A DNA stretch of 64,000 bases from the NCBI RefSeq assembly GCF_027594865.1, contig NZ_CP089391.1, positions 8,090,501 to 8,154,500 on the forward strand, in the 5' to 3' direction. The stretch's first letter is position 1. Each line of letters starts with the position of its first letter. This document shows positions 42,109-51,367 of the stretch, piece by piece. Made by a program: the position numbers and the translations under genes. The notes beneath the pieces were generated by a model that saw nothing but the letters and a program-made list of their open reading frames with translations, did not search any database and had not been told where the DNA came from. The stretch comes from Bradyrhizobium xenonodulans (GTDB lineage Bacteria; Pseudomonadota; Alphaproteobacteria; Rhizobiales; Xanthobacteraceae).

Positions 42109-42921
42109 CTACCGCTTCTCGCAGAACTCCCCGACCGCTGCCGCAACGGCCCCCGCAATCGTCTCCTGCCGCTCCGACGAGTTCATCGTCATCTCCTCGT
42201 CGCGGTTGATGATCGAGCCGGCTTCGAGCAGCACCGCGGCGCTCCTCGTCCGCGACAGCACGACGAGCCCATCATAGCGGTAGACGCCGACATCCTTGTC
42301 GAGCAATTGGCGGCGGTAGCGGCCCATCACCGGCATTGTGTACTGGCTGGCATAGTGCAGGCCCTGCTCCTTCAACTGCCGGCCGATCATCCGCGCTAGC
42401 ATCAGGCTGGTGGCGAAATGCGGATTCTGGCGCGACACGAACAGCGAGTGGCCCGAAAAGCGGTCGCTGAAATAGCTGTGTGCGCCGTCGAATTCCCAGG
42501 TCTCGAGCAGCTTGTCCGGCACAGAATCATGATGGATCGACAGGAACAGATCGGCCCGGCCGTCATTCGCGGCACCGACGCGCTTGAACAGGCTCGGCCG
42601 CGCCTTGCCGTCGGTGACGAGCAGGCGGGTCGCGGCAAAGCCTTCGGATTTGAGTTTCGCCGTGACGAGTGTTGCGAGACGGAAGTTGAAGCCGAACTCC
42701 GGATCATTGCGCGCACTCAACGCGCCGTAGGAGTCCGGCGTGTGCCCGACATCCACGATGATGCGGAATTTTCGCGGCTCGCACTTTTCCGGCGTGAACG
42801 CCCTCGGTTTCGCCTTTGCCACCTTCCGCGTCCCTGCCGCCTGGCCAGGGTCAACTGACGAAATCAAAAGCGGGATCAGCGAAACAGCGACAGCGGCGAT
42901 GGCACGCCACGTCTTGCTCAC
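42109..42921 (-). CDS. N-acetylmuramoyl-L-alanine amidase
   Basis: A 270-residue secreted amidase of the Amidase_3 type that cleaves the amide bond between glycan and stem peptide. The signal peptide is VSKTWRAIAAVAVSLIPLLISS with GQAAG after it. Zinc ligands are the His in IIVDVGHTPDSYGA, the Glu in the FRLATLVTAKL helix region or equivalent, and the His in LFLSIHHDSVP; the catalytic Glu is probably in VLLEAGSIINRDEE. The start is a GTG that overlaps the stop of the upstream dioxygenase gene by 4 nt (GTGA), so translation is coupled. The coupling with a TauD-like enzyme is unusual and its sense is unknown. Confidence 0.88.
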   Translation of the reverse strand: MSKTWRAIAAVAVSLIPLLISSVDPGQAAGTRKVAKAKPRAFTPEKCEPRKFRIIVDVGHTPDSYGALSARNDPEFGFNFRLATLVTAKLKSEGFAATRLLVTDGKARPSLFKRVGAANDGRADLFLSIHHDSVPDKLLETWEFDGAHSYFSDRFSGHSLFVSRQNPHFATSLMLARMIGRQLKEQGLHYASQYTMPVMGRYRRQLLDKDVGVYRYDGLVVLSRTRSAAVLLEAGSIINRDEEMTMNSSERQETIAGAVAAAVGEFCEKR

Positions 42922-43814
42922 ACCGGCCGCTCCCCCTTCACCGTCACCCGCGTTCCCGAGCGCGTGTGCGGCCAGTAGTCCCACATGGCGCGGTGCTGGG
43001 TGCAGCGGTTGTCCCAGAAGGCGATGGCGTTCTCGGTCCAGCGGAAGCGGCACTGGAACAGCGGATTCTCGGCGTGCTGGTAGAGATAGGCGAGCATCGC
43101 GTCGCTCTCGTCGCGGGGGATGCCGTTGATGTGGCGGGTGAAGCCGCGGTTGACGTAGAGCGCCTTCTTAGCCGTCACCGGATGGGTGCGGACCACGGGA
43201 TGCTCGGCATTCGGATAACTCGGCCTGTCGGCGACGCCATAGTTCGCGTAGAGACCGCGATAGATCGGCTCGCCGTCATGCAGCGCCGTCAGCCCGTCGA
43301 GATAGGCCTTCATGCGATCCGACAACGCCTCATAGGCCGCGTACATGTTGGCGAACAACGTGTCGCCGCCGCGCGGCGGGCATTGCCTGATGTAGAGGAT
43401 CGATCCCATCGGCGGCTCGAGATCGCAGGACACGTCGGAATGCCAGCCTTCGCCGTTCGCCCGCGGCGAGTTCTTGTCGGCGTAGATCTTCATCAGCGCC
43501 GGATCTTCATCTTCGCGGGGAGCTGCGGGATGAAAATGCAGCTCGCCGAACTTGCGGCCGAAGGCGAGATGCTGCTTCGGCGTGATCTCCTGATCGCGGA
43601 AGAAGATGACGAGGTTCTCGGCGAGCGCGCGGTGGATCTCGTCCATCTGCCGGTTGGAGCGGGCGTCGTCCGAGACGAGCTTGCCAATGTCGACGCCGGA
43701 AATTTCCGCGCCGATGACGGGGGTGAGCTTTTCGACCGCGATGGTCTCATAGGGCGCGCCGTCCTCCGCCGTGTGGCGGTAGCGCGGGCCCTGCTTGCCG
43801 GCGAGTGAGCTCAT
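42918..43814 (-). CDS. TauD/TfdA-family Fe(II)/2-oxoglutarate dioxygenase
   Basis: A 298-residue non-haem iron dioxygenase. The first two iron ligands are in GEGWHSDVSCDLEPP (HxD), and the third is the His in WDNRCTQHRAMWDY near the C-terminus; the Arg that binds 2-oxoglutarate lies shortly after, in RSGTRVTVKG. FFRDQEITPKQHLAFGRKFG is typical of TauD-like proteins. The ATG at 43814 has GGGAG upstream. Members hydroxylate taurine, alkyl sulphates, phenoxyacetates or related compounds, and the substrate here is not evident. It is translationally coupled to the cell-wall amidase downstream. Confidence 0.92.
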   Translation of the reverse strand: MSSLAGKQGPRYRHTAEDGAPYETIAVEKLTPVIGAEISGVDIGKLVSDDARSNRQMDEIHRALAENLVIFFRDQEITPKQHLAFGRKFGELHFHPAAPREDEDPALMKIYADKNSPRANGEGWHSDVSCDLEPPMGSILYIRQCPPRGGDTLFANMYAAYEALSDRMKAYLDGLTALHDGEPIYRGLYANYGVADRPSYPNAEHPVVRTHPVTAKKALYVNRGFTRHINGIPRDESDAMLAYLYQHAENPLFQCRFRWTENAIAFWDNRCTQHRAMWDYWPHTRSGTRVTVKGERPV

Positions 43815-43849
43815 GGCGGTTCTCCCGATCATTGTTGATTGGGAGCCAT

Positions 43850-43931
43850 CGTAGCCCGGATGGAGCGAAGCGCAATCCGGGAACGGTCGTCCAAAAATAA
43901 GGCGGGTTGCGCTTCGCGAACCCGCCTTACG
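43850..43931. repeat. Intergenic repeat with two hairpins
   Basis: CCCGGAT/ATCCGGG surrounds GGAGCGAAGCGCA at the left. GGCGGGTT/AACCCGCC surrounds GCGCTTCGCG at the right. The outer ends CGTAG and TTACG nearly match. It lies between ispG and the dioxygenase gene on the same strand. Confidence 0.65.
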
Positions 43932-43952
43932 ATTCCAATGTTGAGGAGACGC

Positions 43953-45236
43953 TTACTCTGCCGCGGTCACCGGCACCTTGGCGCCCTGGCCGTAACGCTG
44001 CTCGATGTAGTCGATCACCAGCGCCTTGAAGTCGGCGGAGATGGTCGGGCCGCGCAGCGTGCGGAACTTCTTGCCGTCGACGAAGACGGGCGCAGCCGGC
44101 GCTTCACCGGTGCCGGGCAGCGAGATGCCGATATTGGCATGCTTGGATTCGCCGGGGCCGTTGACGATGCAGCCCATCACCGCGACGTTGAGCTCTTCGA
44201 CGCCGGGATATTTGGTCTTCCAGGCCGGCATCTCGTCGCGGATGAAATCCTGGATCGAGCGCGCCAATTCCTGGAACGTGGTCGAGGTGGTGCGGCCGCA
44301 GCCGGGGCAGGCCGCAACCAGCGGCACGAAGGTGCGGAAGCCCATGGTCTGGAGCAGCTCCTGGCCGACCTGCACCTCGCGGGTGCGGTCGCCGCCGGGC
44401 TCCGGCGTCAGCGAGATGCGGATGGTGTCGCCGATCCCCTGCTGCAAGAGGATGCCGAGCGCGGCCGAGGAGGCCACGATGCCCTTCGAGCCCATGCCGG
44501 CCTCGGTCAGGCCGAGATGGATGGCATAGTCGGAACGCGACGCGAGATCCTGATAGACCGCGATGAGATCCTGCACCGCCGAGACCTTGGCGGACAGGAT
44601 GATGCGATTCTTGGGCATGCCGAGCTCTTCGGCGCGCGCGGCCGAGAGCAGCGCCGACTGCACCATGGCCTCGCGCGTCACCGCGCGCACGTCGCGCGGA
44701 TTGGCGGACGCAGCGTTCTCGTCCATCAGCTTGGTCAGCAGCTCCTGGTCGAGCGAGCCCCAATTGGCGCCGATGCGCACCGGCTTGTTGTTCTTGTTCG
44801 CGATCTCGATGATGTCGGCGAACTGGGTGTCGCGCTTGTCCTTGAAGCCGACATTGCCGGGATTGATGCGGTACTTGGCGAGCGCTTCGGCGCAGGCCGG
44901 ATAGGCCGCGAGCAGCTTGTGGCCGATATAGTGGAAGTCGCCGATCAGCGGCGTGGTGATGCCGCGCTTGGCAAGGCCGTCGCGGATGTGCGGGACGGCG
45001 GCAGCGGCCTCCTCGCGGTCCACGGTGATGCGGACCATTTCGGAGCCGGCGCGCGCGAGCGCTGCAACCTGGGCGATGGTGCCGTCGATATCGGCGGTGT
45101 CGGTGTTGGTCATCGACTGCACGACGATCGGCGCACCGCCGCCGACCGCGACGTCGCCGACCTTCACCTGGGTGGTCTGGTGCCGGGCCGCCGGGCCCGC
45201 GATGTCGGAATCGATGAGGTTTTCGAGCTTGTTCAT
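43953..45236 (-). CDS. ispG: 4-hydroxy-3-methylbut-2-enyl diphosphate synthase (flavodoxin)
   Basis: This enzyme reduces methylerythritol cyclodiphosphate to HMBPP in the MEP isoprenoid pathway (EC 1.17.7.3). The 427-residue protein has the GcpE blocks: [20 protein letters not shown] near the start, [14 protein letters not shown], and [17 protein letters not shown]. The [4Fe-4S] ligands are in [15 protein letters not shown] and [13 protein letters not shown]. The ATG at 45236 (MNKLENLI) is preferred over one 3 codons earlier. It follows the EamA transporter gene by 12 nt. Together with ispA in the same window it supplies isoprenoid precursors. Confidence 0.96.
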   Translation of the reverse strand: MNKLENLIDSDIAGPAARHQTTQVKVGDVAVGGGAPIVVQSMTNTDTADIDGTIAQVAALARAGSEMVRITVDREEAAAAVPHIRDGLAKRGITTPLIGDFHYIGHKLLAAYPACAEALAKYRINPGNVGFKDKRDTQFADIIEIANKNNKPVRIGANWGSLDQELLTKLMDENAASANPRDVRAVTREAMVQSALLSAARAEELGMPKNRIILSAKVSAVQDLIAVYQDLASRSDYAIHLGLTEAGMGSKGIVASSAALGILLQQGIGDTIRISLTPEPGGDRTREVQVGQELLQTMGFRTFVPLVAACPGCGRTTSTTFQELARSIQDFIRDEMPAWKTKYPGVEELNVAVMGCIVNGPGESKHANIGISLPGTGEAPAAPVFVDGKKFRTLRGPTISADFKALVIDYIEQRYGQGAKVPVTAAE

Positions 45237-45248
45237 GGGGTCCAAATA

Positions 45249-46202
45249 TCAGGTTTTGGTGACGTTGAGCAATGCATCGCGCGGCGCCGCGGCCACTTGG
45301 CTCGGACGGTTAACGAGGAAAAGCCCAGCAATTACAAGGACCGCAGCGGCCCCGAATGTCAGGCTTAGGGTGTCGTGCATGATGAAATAGCTACCCACCA
45401 CGCCAAACAAAGGGGTGATGAAGGTAAAAGCCGACAATTTGCTGGCCGAATAGGTCTTCACCAGCGCGAACCAAAGCGTGAACGTGGTTCCGACCACCCA
45501 GATCGCCTGGAAGGCCATCAGGCCGAACGACAGCGGCGACGGGGTATGGGTGATGGTCTCCCCGAACAGCCAGGCGGCGGCGCCGAGGATCGGAATCGAG
45601 GTCGCGACCTGATAGCCGAGCGCCTTCTCGGGCGCGGCGAAGCGCAGCCTTGTACCCTTGGCGACCAGCGTGGTCGCCGCCCAAAGCCCCGCGCCGGCCA
45701 CGATCAGGAGATCGCCGAGCAGGATGTGCGAATCCACATTGGGCTGCGGCACGCCGATCGCGAGCGCAACGCCGGCAAAGCTCACGGCCAGACCCAGCCA
45801 TTGGGTGCCGCCGAGCCGTTCGCCGAGCACCTGATAGGAGCCGAGCGCAACAAAGAACGGCGCCGTGTAGAGGAACACCACCGCGCGGGAGGCCGAGGTC
45901 AGGCGCAGGCCCTGGAAGATCAGCACGAACTCGATGCCGAACATCAGCCCGGCGATGAGGCCTGCCTTCCAGGTGCCGTCGCGCTCGAAGAATTTCACGC
46001 CGCGCAAGCTGCCGACGATGAACAGCACCGGCAGCGCCCCCATCGAGCGGATCATCGCCTGGAGCATCGGCGGCACGTCCGGCAGCACCAGCTTCACCGC
46101 GATCTGGTTGAATCCCCAGGTCAGGCACAGCATGAGCATCAGGGCGATGGCGCCGGCACTGAGGGGGCGGCCGGCGGACGATATGGCTTGTGGTGAGGAC
46201 AT
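45249..46202 (-). CDS. EamA/DMT-family transporter
   Basis: A 317-residue inner-membrane protein of the drug/metabolite transporter superfamily with ten hydrophobic segments arranged as two EamA repeats. The first repeat begins AIALMLMLCLTWGFNQIAVKL; the second starts around GDLLIVAGAGLWAATTLVAKGTRL and ends FITPLFGVVGSYFIMHDTLSLTFG. The ATG at 46202 has GGGAAGAG directly upstream, while the frame is open further up into the Fur gene end. It lies 34 nt after the Fur-type regulator and 12 nt before ispG, so the three are probably one transcript. The substrate is unknown. Confidence 0.88.
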   Translation of the reverse strand: MSSPQAISSAGRPLSAGAIALMLMLCLTWGFNQIAVKLVLPDVPPMLQAMIRSMGALPVLFIVGSLRGVKFFERDGTWKAGLIAGLMFGIEFVLIFQGLRLTSASRAVVFLYTAPFFVALGSYQVLGERLGGTQWLGLAVSFAGVALAIGVPQPNVDSHILLGDLLIVAGAGLWAATTLVAKGTRLRFAAPEKALGYQVATSIPILGAAAWLFGETITHTPSPLSFGLMAFQAIWVVGTTFTLWFALVKTYSASKLSAFTFITPLFGVVGSYFIMHDTLSLTFGAAAVLVIAGLFLVNRPSQVAAAPRDALLNVTKT

Positions 46203-46236
46203 CTCTTCCCGGATACCGGCTTGCGCCGTTGTTGCT

Positions 46237-46731
46237 TTAGGACTTCTTCTGGCAATGGGTGCAGACGCCCGTGATCTCCACCACGGACAGTTTTGGCGCA
46301 AAACCCGAGCCGCGCGCCGCGGAATTGAGGTCTTTGGCAAAAGACGCCGAGGAGATCTCCCCAACCAGGCCGCACCGCTCGCAGATCAGGAACGCCACCG
46401 CCGAGGTCGCGTCGTGGTCATGCGCCGCACAGGCGAGGTAGGCATTGCGGCTTTCGATGCGGTGCACGAGGCCGTTGGCCATCAGGAAATCGAGCGCACG
46501 GTAGACCGTGATCGGCGCCGGCCGCGGCATCGACTTGGCAAGTTCGTCGATCACCTCATAGGCGCCGAGCGGGCGATGACTGGACAGCAGCGCTTCCAGC
46601 ACCTGACGGCGGATCGGCGTGAATTTCTGCGCGCGCTGCCCGCAGACCTCCTCGGCATGCGCCAGCGCATCCGCGGTGCAGCGGCCGTGATCGTGGTCGG
46701 GCGCGGGGAATGCCGGCTTTGCGAGCGTCAT
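46237..46731 (-). CDS. Fur-family transcriptional regulator, Zur-like
   Basis: A 164-residue metal-dependent repressor. The N-terminal winged helix reads RRQVLEALLSSHRPLGAYEVIDEL then PAPITVYRALDFLMANGLVHRIESRNAYLAC. The C-terminal half carries His/Asp (HDHDATSAVAFLICERCG) and a CxxC pair near the end (CTHCQKK), forming a structural zinc site with CERC. The His-rich N-terminus (DHDHGRC) and the C-terminal CTHC resemble alphaproteobacterial Zur more than Fur or Irr. No ZnuABC genes are in the window; the downstream EamA gene is the nearest possible co-transcribed target. Confidence 0.87.
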   Translation of the reverse strand: MTLAKPAFPAPDHDHGRCTADALAHAEEVCGQRAQKFTPIRRQVLEALLSSHRPLGAYEVIDELAKSMPRPAPITVYRALDFLMANGLVHRIESRNAYLACAAHDHDATSAVAFLICERCGLVGEISSASFAKDLNSAARGSGFAPKLSVVEITGVCTHCQKKS

Positions 46732-46844
46732 GTGGCCCGCCTTCTAGCATTTCGGAGAGGGAACCCAAAGCACGACCCTGCGAACGGCTGTCAGCCATGC
46801 TCACGCTGCGGGACAGCGTCCCGACAATCCGCCACGAAATAATC

Positions 46845-46861
46845 ATAAGCTTGCTTATAAT
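46845..46861 (+). promoter_or_regulatory. MarR-type operator overlapping a -10 element
   Basis: ATAAGC-TT-GCTTAT forms a perfect palindrome, and TATAAT (46856-46861) overlaps its right arm. A further half site, AAGCTTAT, lies at 46867-46874. It is 28 nt before the marR start, an ideal place for autorepression of the marR-emrAB operon. Confidence 0.7.
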
Positions 46862-46888
46862 ATCCCAAGCTTATTGGAGACCAAGCTC

Positions 46889-47371
46889 ATGAGCCGCGGG
46901 CCCGTGGACCAGAACTTTCTGTTTACGCTCGCTGAGCTCTATCGCTTGCTGCGCGTCTATGCCGACAAGGAGGCCTCGCGCTTCGGCATCACCCGCGCCC
47001 AATGGGCGGTGCTGGCCAAGGTCGAGCGCAGCGAAGGCATGAAGCAGTCGGAACTCGCCGAATTGCTGGAGGTGCAGCCGATCACGCTGACGCGCCTGAT
47101 CGACAAGCTCTGTGACAGCGACTGGATCGAGCGCCGCAACGACGCCTCGGATCGCCGCGTCAAGCGCCTCTACCTCAAGAAGGCCGGCCGGACGTTGCTC
47201 GGCCGGATGAGCGGGCTGAAGTCCGAGCTGACGGCCAACGCGCTCGACGGCATCACGCCGACCGATGCCCATCGCCTCCTGACCCAGCTCGAAACAATCA
47301 AGGAAAACGTGCGGACCGCGATCCAGACGTCGGGAGCGGAACAAGCACGTAAGGAGCAGCGCTATGGCTGA
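46889..47371 (+). CDS. MarR-family transcriptional regulator of the efflux operon
   Basis: A 160-residue winged-helix repressor. The core is RFGITRAQWAVLAKVERSEGMKQSELAELLEVQPITLTRLID, with the wing around DWIERRNDASDRRVKRLYLKKAG, the standard MarR pattern. The start is taken as the ATG at 46889 with GGAG upstream; a TTG five codons earlier is in frame. Its stop overlaps the emrA start by 8 nt, so it is the first gene of a marR-emrA-emrB operon and probably represses it through the palindrome upstream. The inducing ligand, usually a phenolic or lipophilic compound, is not known here. Confidence 0.92.
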   Translation: MSRGPVDQNFLFTLAELYRLLRVYADKEASRFGITRAQWAVLAKVERSEGMKQSELAELLEVQPITLTRLIDKLCDSDWIERRNDASDRRVKRLYLKKAGRTLLGRMSGLKSELTANALDGITPTDAHRLLTQLETIKENVRTAIQTSGAEQARKEQRYG

Positions 47372-48527
47372 TCAGGTCCTCAAATTCCAGCCCGAGCAGA
47401 AGATCGAGGGCGGCAAGCCCACCAAGAAAGCGGGCACTGATCCGCGCCGCCGCCTGGTGGCCGGCCTGCGCCGCTATCGCCGCTTCCTGCTCCTGGTCGT
47501 ACTTCCGGTCGTCATGGCCATCGGCGGCATCACCTTCTACCTGCATGGCGGCCGCTATGTCGGCACTGACGACGCCTATGTCGGCGCGCAGAAGGTGCTG
47601 GTGACGCCCGACATCTCCGGCAAGATCCAGAAGGTCGTCGTGAAAGAAGGACAGTCGGTCAAGCAGGGCGACGAGCTGTTCGAGATCGATCCTGCTCCGT
47701 TCCGCCACACCGTGGATGAAGCCAAGGCGCAGCTCGCGCAGGCCCGCACGACCTACGACAACCTCGCTGCCAACATCAAGATCTACGGCGACATGCTCAA
47801 TCTCGCCCAGCAGGGCATGGACCTGAAGCAGCGTGACGTCGAGCGCAAGCAGGCGCTGGTGAAGAACAATTACGGCTCGCAGCTCGACCTCGACAATGCC
47901 TCGAATGCGCTGGTCACCGCGGGCGCGCAGGCGCAGTACATCAAGCAGCAGCTCTCCAACGCCAAGACGCAATTGCTTGGCGATCCCGCGTTGCCGCTGG
48001 AGCAATTCCCGCCTTACGCACAGGCGAAGGCCAAGCTGGATGACGCCCAACGTAACCTCGACCACACCGTGCTGCGCGCGCCGATGGATGGCGTCGCGAC
48101 GCAGGTCGAGCAGATTCAGCTCGGCCGCTATGTCGCCGCCGGCACGCCGGTATTCTCCATCATCGACGTCGCCCATCCCTGGGTCGACGCCAATCCGAAG
48201 GAGAGCGACCTCACCTACGTGACCGAGGGCCAGGCAGTCACGCTCGAAGTCGACGCGTTCCCGAACCATGTCTTCAAGGGCAAGATCGGCTCGCTCTCGC
48301 CCGGCACCGGCGCGCAATTCGCGATCCTGCCGCCGCAGAACGCCACCGGCAATTTCGTCAAGGTGGTGCAGCGCGTGCCGGTCCGCATCTATTTCGACGA
48401 GACCGACAAATATGTGCGGAAGCTGAAGGCGGGCATGAGCGTCTACGCCACCATCGACACCGGCCACCGGCGCTCGCTCGCCGGCCTGCTCGGCCTGTCG
48501 GCAACGGCGAACCAGGACAAAGACTGA
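47364..48527 (+). CDS. emrA: EmrA/HlyD-family membrane fusion protein
   Basis: A 387-residue periplasmic adaptor anchored by one N-terminal membrane helix (FLLLVVLPVVMAIGGITFYL near 46-65). The lipoyl/barrel halves are seen as YVGTDDAYVGAQKVLVTPDISGKI near 70 and HTVLRAPMDGVATQVEQIQLG near 235. A long coiled-coil hairpin between them reads RTTYDNLAANIKIYGDMLNLAQQGMDLKQRDVER and related heptads. It links the EmrB-type pump in the inner membrane to an outer-membrane channel, which is not encoded here. It starts within the last codons of marR and is followed 16 nt later by emrB. Confidence 0.93.
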   Translation: MADQVLKFQPEQKIEGGKPTKKAGTDPRRRLVAGLRRYRRFLLLVVLPVVMAIGGITFYLHGGRYVGTDDAYVGAQKVLVTPDISGKIQKVVVKEGQSVKQGDELFEIDPAPFRHTVDEAKAQLAQARTTYDNLAANIKIYGDMLNLAQQGMDLKQRDVERKQALVKNNYGSQLDLDNASNALVTAGAQAQYIKQQLSNAKTQLLGDPALPLEQFPPYAQAKAKLDDAQRNLDHTVLRAPMDGVATQVEQIQLGRYVAAGTPVFSIIDVAHPWVDANPKESDLTYVTEGQAVTLEVDAFPNHVFKGKIGSLSPGTGAQFAILPPQNATGNFVKVVQRVPVRIYFDETDKYVRKLKAGMSVYATIDTGHRRSLAGLLGLSATANQDKD

Positions 48528-48543
48528 GACAAGGACCGATCCG

Positions 48544-50100
48544 ATGTCCGGCCCCAATGCCAGCCTGATGGTCCCCGGCCTGCGCCGGAACATGGTGACG
48601 ATCTGCGCCATGACTGCGACCATCATGCAGGCGCTGGACACCACCATCGCCAACGTCGCCCTGCCCTACATGCAGGGTACGCTGTCGGCCTCGCAGGACC
48701 AGATCAACTGGGTGCTGACCTCCTACATCGTCGCCGCCGCGATCATGACGGCGCCGGTGGGCTGGATCGCCAACCGCTTCGGCCGCAAGCGCATCTTCAT
48801 CATCTGCTCGGCCGGCTTTACCTTCGCATCCGTGCTGTGCGGTCTCGCGCAGGACATCAACCAGATGGTGCTGTTCCGCCTGCTGCAAGGCGTGTTCGGC
48901 GCCGCGCTGGTGCCGCTGTCGCAATCGGTCATGCTCGACTATTACACGCTCCAGGAACGCGCCAAGGCGATGTCGATCTGGGGCATGGGCGTGATGATGG
49001 GTCCGATCATGGGACCTTCTCTGGGTGCCTGGCTCACCGAGACTTATTCCTGGCACTGGGTGTTCTTCGTCAATCTGCCGTTCGGCGCCATCACCGTGCT
49101 CGGGCTGATCGTCTTCATGGACGAGACCAGGAAGGACCTCAGCCTCAAATTCGACTGGTTCGGCTTCGCCGCGCTGGCGGTTGCGATCGGCGCGCTTCAG
49201 CTCGCGCTCGACCGCGGCGAGCAATTGGGCTGGCTCGAATCCAATGAAATCCTCGCGGAGTTCATCGTCTCCGCCGTCGCCTTCTACTTCTTCGTCGCGC
49301 ACTCCTTCACGACCTCGACGCCCTTCATCCGCTTCGCGCTGTTCCGGGATCGCAACTTCGTCACCGGCTGCATGTTCATGGTCGTGATGGGGCTCGTGCT
49401 GTTCTCGACCATGGCACTCGCCTCTCCCTACATGCAGAACGTGATCGGCTATCCCATCATCACCGCTGGCCTGCTGCTGGCGAGCCGCGGCTTCGGTACC
49501 TTCTTCGCCATGATGCTGGTCGGCCGCATGATGCGTTATTTCGAGGCGCGCACGCTGATCATCGCGGGCCTCACGCTGACCGCGGGCTCGCTGTTCCAGA
49601 TGACCGGCTGGACCGATCTGACCCAGGTGCCGGAGATCGTGACCGTCAGCATCATCCAGGGCTTCGGCTTCGGTCTCGTCTTCGTGCCGCTCTCGACGGT
49701 GGCGTTCCTGACGCTGTCGAACGATCTGCGCACCGACGGCACCGCGATGCTGACCCTGATGCGCAACGTCGCAAGCTCGGTGGGCATTTCCGTCGTCATC
49801 GCCCAGCTGACGCAGGGAACGCGCAAGACCTATGCGATCCTCTCCGAGCATATCAACCCGTTCAACCACGCGCTCCAGATGCCGGACGTGCGCGGCATGA
49901 TCAACCTCTCGACCGATGCCGGCCGCGCCATGGCCGACCGCATGGTCAGCGTGCAGGCGCAGATCATCGCTTTTGCACACGACTACATGCTGGTGATGAT
50001 CTTCATCCTCTGCACCATCCCGCTCGCATTGCTGATCGGCTCGACCAAGGCGACGCTGCGCAAGCAGGCCGCCGGGCCGGAGCACGCGGTGATGGAGTAG
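48544..50100 (+). CDS. emrB: EmrB/QacA-family (DHA2) MFS efflux pump
   Basis: A 518-residue inner-membrane drug:proton antiporter with about fourteen hydrophobic segments. Family landmarks are LDTTIANVALPYMQGTL near 33, WVLTSYIVAAAIMTAPVGWIANRFGRKR near 57, and motif C-like GMGVMMGPIMGPSLGAWLTE near 147. It is the pump of a tripartite system with EmrA and expels lipophilic compounds. Transcription is probably controlled by the MarR protein encoded first in the operon. It ends just before a strong hairpin at 50101-50147. Confidence 0.94.
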   Translation: MSGPNASLMVPGLRRNMVTICAMTATIMQALDTTIANVALPYMQGTLSASQDQINWVLTSYIVAAAIMTAPVGWIANRFGRKRIFIICSAGFTFASVLCGLAQDINQMVLFRLLQGVFGAALVPLSQSVMLDYYTLQERAKAMSIWGMGVMMGPIMGPSLGAWLTETYSWHWVFFVNLPFGAITVLGLIVFMDETRKDLSLKFDWFGFAALAVAIGALQLALDRGEQLGWLESNEILAEFIVSAVAFYFFVAHSFTTSTPFIRFALFRDRNFVTGCMFMVVMGLVLFSTMALASPYMQNVIGYPIITAGLLLASRGFGTFFAMMLVGRMMRYFEARTLIIAGLTLTAGSLFQMTGWTDLTQVPEIVTVSIIQGFGFGLVFVPLSTVAFLTLSNDLRTDGTAMLTLMRNVASSVGISVVIAQLTQGTRKTYAILSEHINPFNHALQMPDVRGMINLSTDAGRAMADRMVSVQAQIIAFAHDYMLVMIFILCTIPLALLIGSTKATLRKQAAGPEHAVME

Positions 50101-50147
50101 CCACGGGTGTCATGCCCCGCGAAGGCGGGGCATCCAGTACGCCGTGG
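50101..50147. terminator. Two-tier hairpin after emrB
   Basis: The inner stem ATGCCCCGC/GCGGGGCAT has a GAAG loop, and the outer stem is CCACGG/CCGTGG. It starts immediately after the emrB stop, between convergent genes. It is a probable terminator and also resembles a dispersed Bradyrhizobium-type repeat. Confidence 0.6.
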
Positions 50148-50223
50148 CTTCTCCGTATCACACGAACATCTCTGGGATACTGGGCCGCAGCCGGGCGACG
50201 ACACCGAATATGTAGCGCCGCCC

Positions 50224-51288
50224 TTACCCCAACAACTCCTCGCAGCCCAAGTCCTCGACCGCCATCATCACCCGCTCCAGATTGTTCCACCAGACGATCG
50301 ATGGAGTGTCGACGCTCCATTGCCAGACGGGCTTGGTGATGTGCCAAAGCACAGACCAACGATAGTCCTGATCGAGCGCGCCGCGCGTGTAGCCGCTGAC
50401 GCCGTGTGCGATCAGCGTTTCATGGTAGCGATTGAGCAGGGCCCGCTCGAGCGTCTGCCGGCGTTCCGGGTACCATTGCGTCGCCATCATGTAGGCGAGG
50501 TCGTTGGTCGGCACGTTGATGCGCCACCGGTCGAAATCGAAGAGGCGTGCGGTATCAGCGATGCCGGCACGCGGCAGCAGGAAATTCCAGCTATGCGCGT
50601 CACCATGCACGATGGTCAGGTTGCGGTGCGAATGGTAGCGCTGCAAGAGCCGGCCCGACTGCTCGATGAAGCGGCGATAGAGGATGCGACGCTCTTCGCT
50701 GAGGCAGTCGCCGAGCAGGTCGGCGAAGCGATCGTAGTGACCCGCGAAGGTCTCCATTTGCCTCGCACTGTCGCCGACGCTCGACCAGGAGCCGACAGCC
50801 TCACCAAGGTTGGCATGATTCCACCACGCCGCGTGCCAGCCGGCGAGCGCGGTGACAATCGCCATCGCCTGCTCGCGTGACGGCGGCAACGGCCACTCGG
50901 TCGCGATCTCGTGACTGCCGGTGAGGTCCTCGAGCAACAGATGCCAGGCGAGGCTCTCCTCATCGAAATCCCCACCAAAGCAGCGCGGCGCAAGTTGCGT
51001 CGGCATTTTGGGCGCGAGCTGGGTGTAGAACTCCACCTCATGCCGGCCGGCATTTGCGAGCGTCTTGGCGAAGGAAGGTTGCGCCATCTTGAGGATCAGC
51101 GATTGCGGCGCGCCGCCGGACTCGCCGACATAGCGCAGGCCCAGGCGGATGATGTGTGACAACATCGTGTCCCGCTGGTGAAGCACCTTCACCTCGCGGA
51201 CCGCGCCCGCGTCCAACGCGCCGGCCTTGCGCAGCGCAGCCGTCAGTTGGGCCGGCTCAACGACCGCCGGCAGTTGTGGAGGTGTCAT
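50224..51288 (-). CDS. Aminoglycoside-phosphotransferase/EcKinase-like protein
   Basis: A 354-residue protein of the APH/choline-kinase fold. The catalytic loop is IVHGDAHSWNFLLP near 235, with the Asp that acts as base and the Asn that binds metal; the DFG-equivalent is LFDFDRWRI shortly after. The N-terminal lobe has SLILKMAQPS, where the ATP-binding Lys lies, and HEVEFYTQLAP. It resembles the DUF1679/ecdysteroid-kinase-like group, which phosphorylates small alcohols in some organisms; an antibiotic-resistance role is not indicated. The ATG at 51288 (MTPPQLP) is taken as start, without a strong ribosome site. It converges with emrB. Confidence 0.82.
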   Translation of the reverse strand: MTPPQLPAVVEPAQLTAALRKAGALDAGAVREVKVLHQRDTMLSHIIRLGLRYVGESGGAPQSLILKMAQPSFAKTLANAGRHEVEFYTQLAPKMPTQLAPRCFGGDFDEESLAWHLLLEDLTGSHEIATEWPLPPSREQAMAIVTALAGWHAAWWNHANLGEAVGSWSSVGDSARQMETFAGHYDRFADLLGDCLSEERRILYRRFIEQSGRLLQRYHSHRNLTIVHGDAHSWNFLLPRAGIADTARLFDFDRWRINVPTNDLAYMMATQWYPERRQTLERALLNRYHETLIAHGVSGYTRGALDQDYRWSVLWHITKPVWQWSVDTPSIVWWNNLERVMMAVEDLGCEELLG

Positions 51289-51367
51289 GAGAACCACGAT
51301 GCCCCTGTCCCGCGCCATCCTGCACGATCACGACCCCGCGCACCAGCTTCCGACCTGATGCCTCGCT

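Noticed and set aside
50224..51288. Aminoglycoside resistance gene
   Set aside because: The fold is APH-like, but the sequence resembles the wider EcKinase/DUF1679-type group, and nothing points to an antibiotic substrate.
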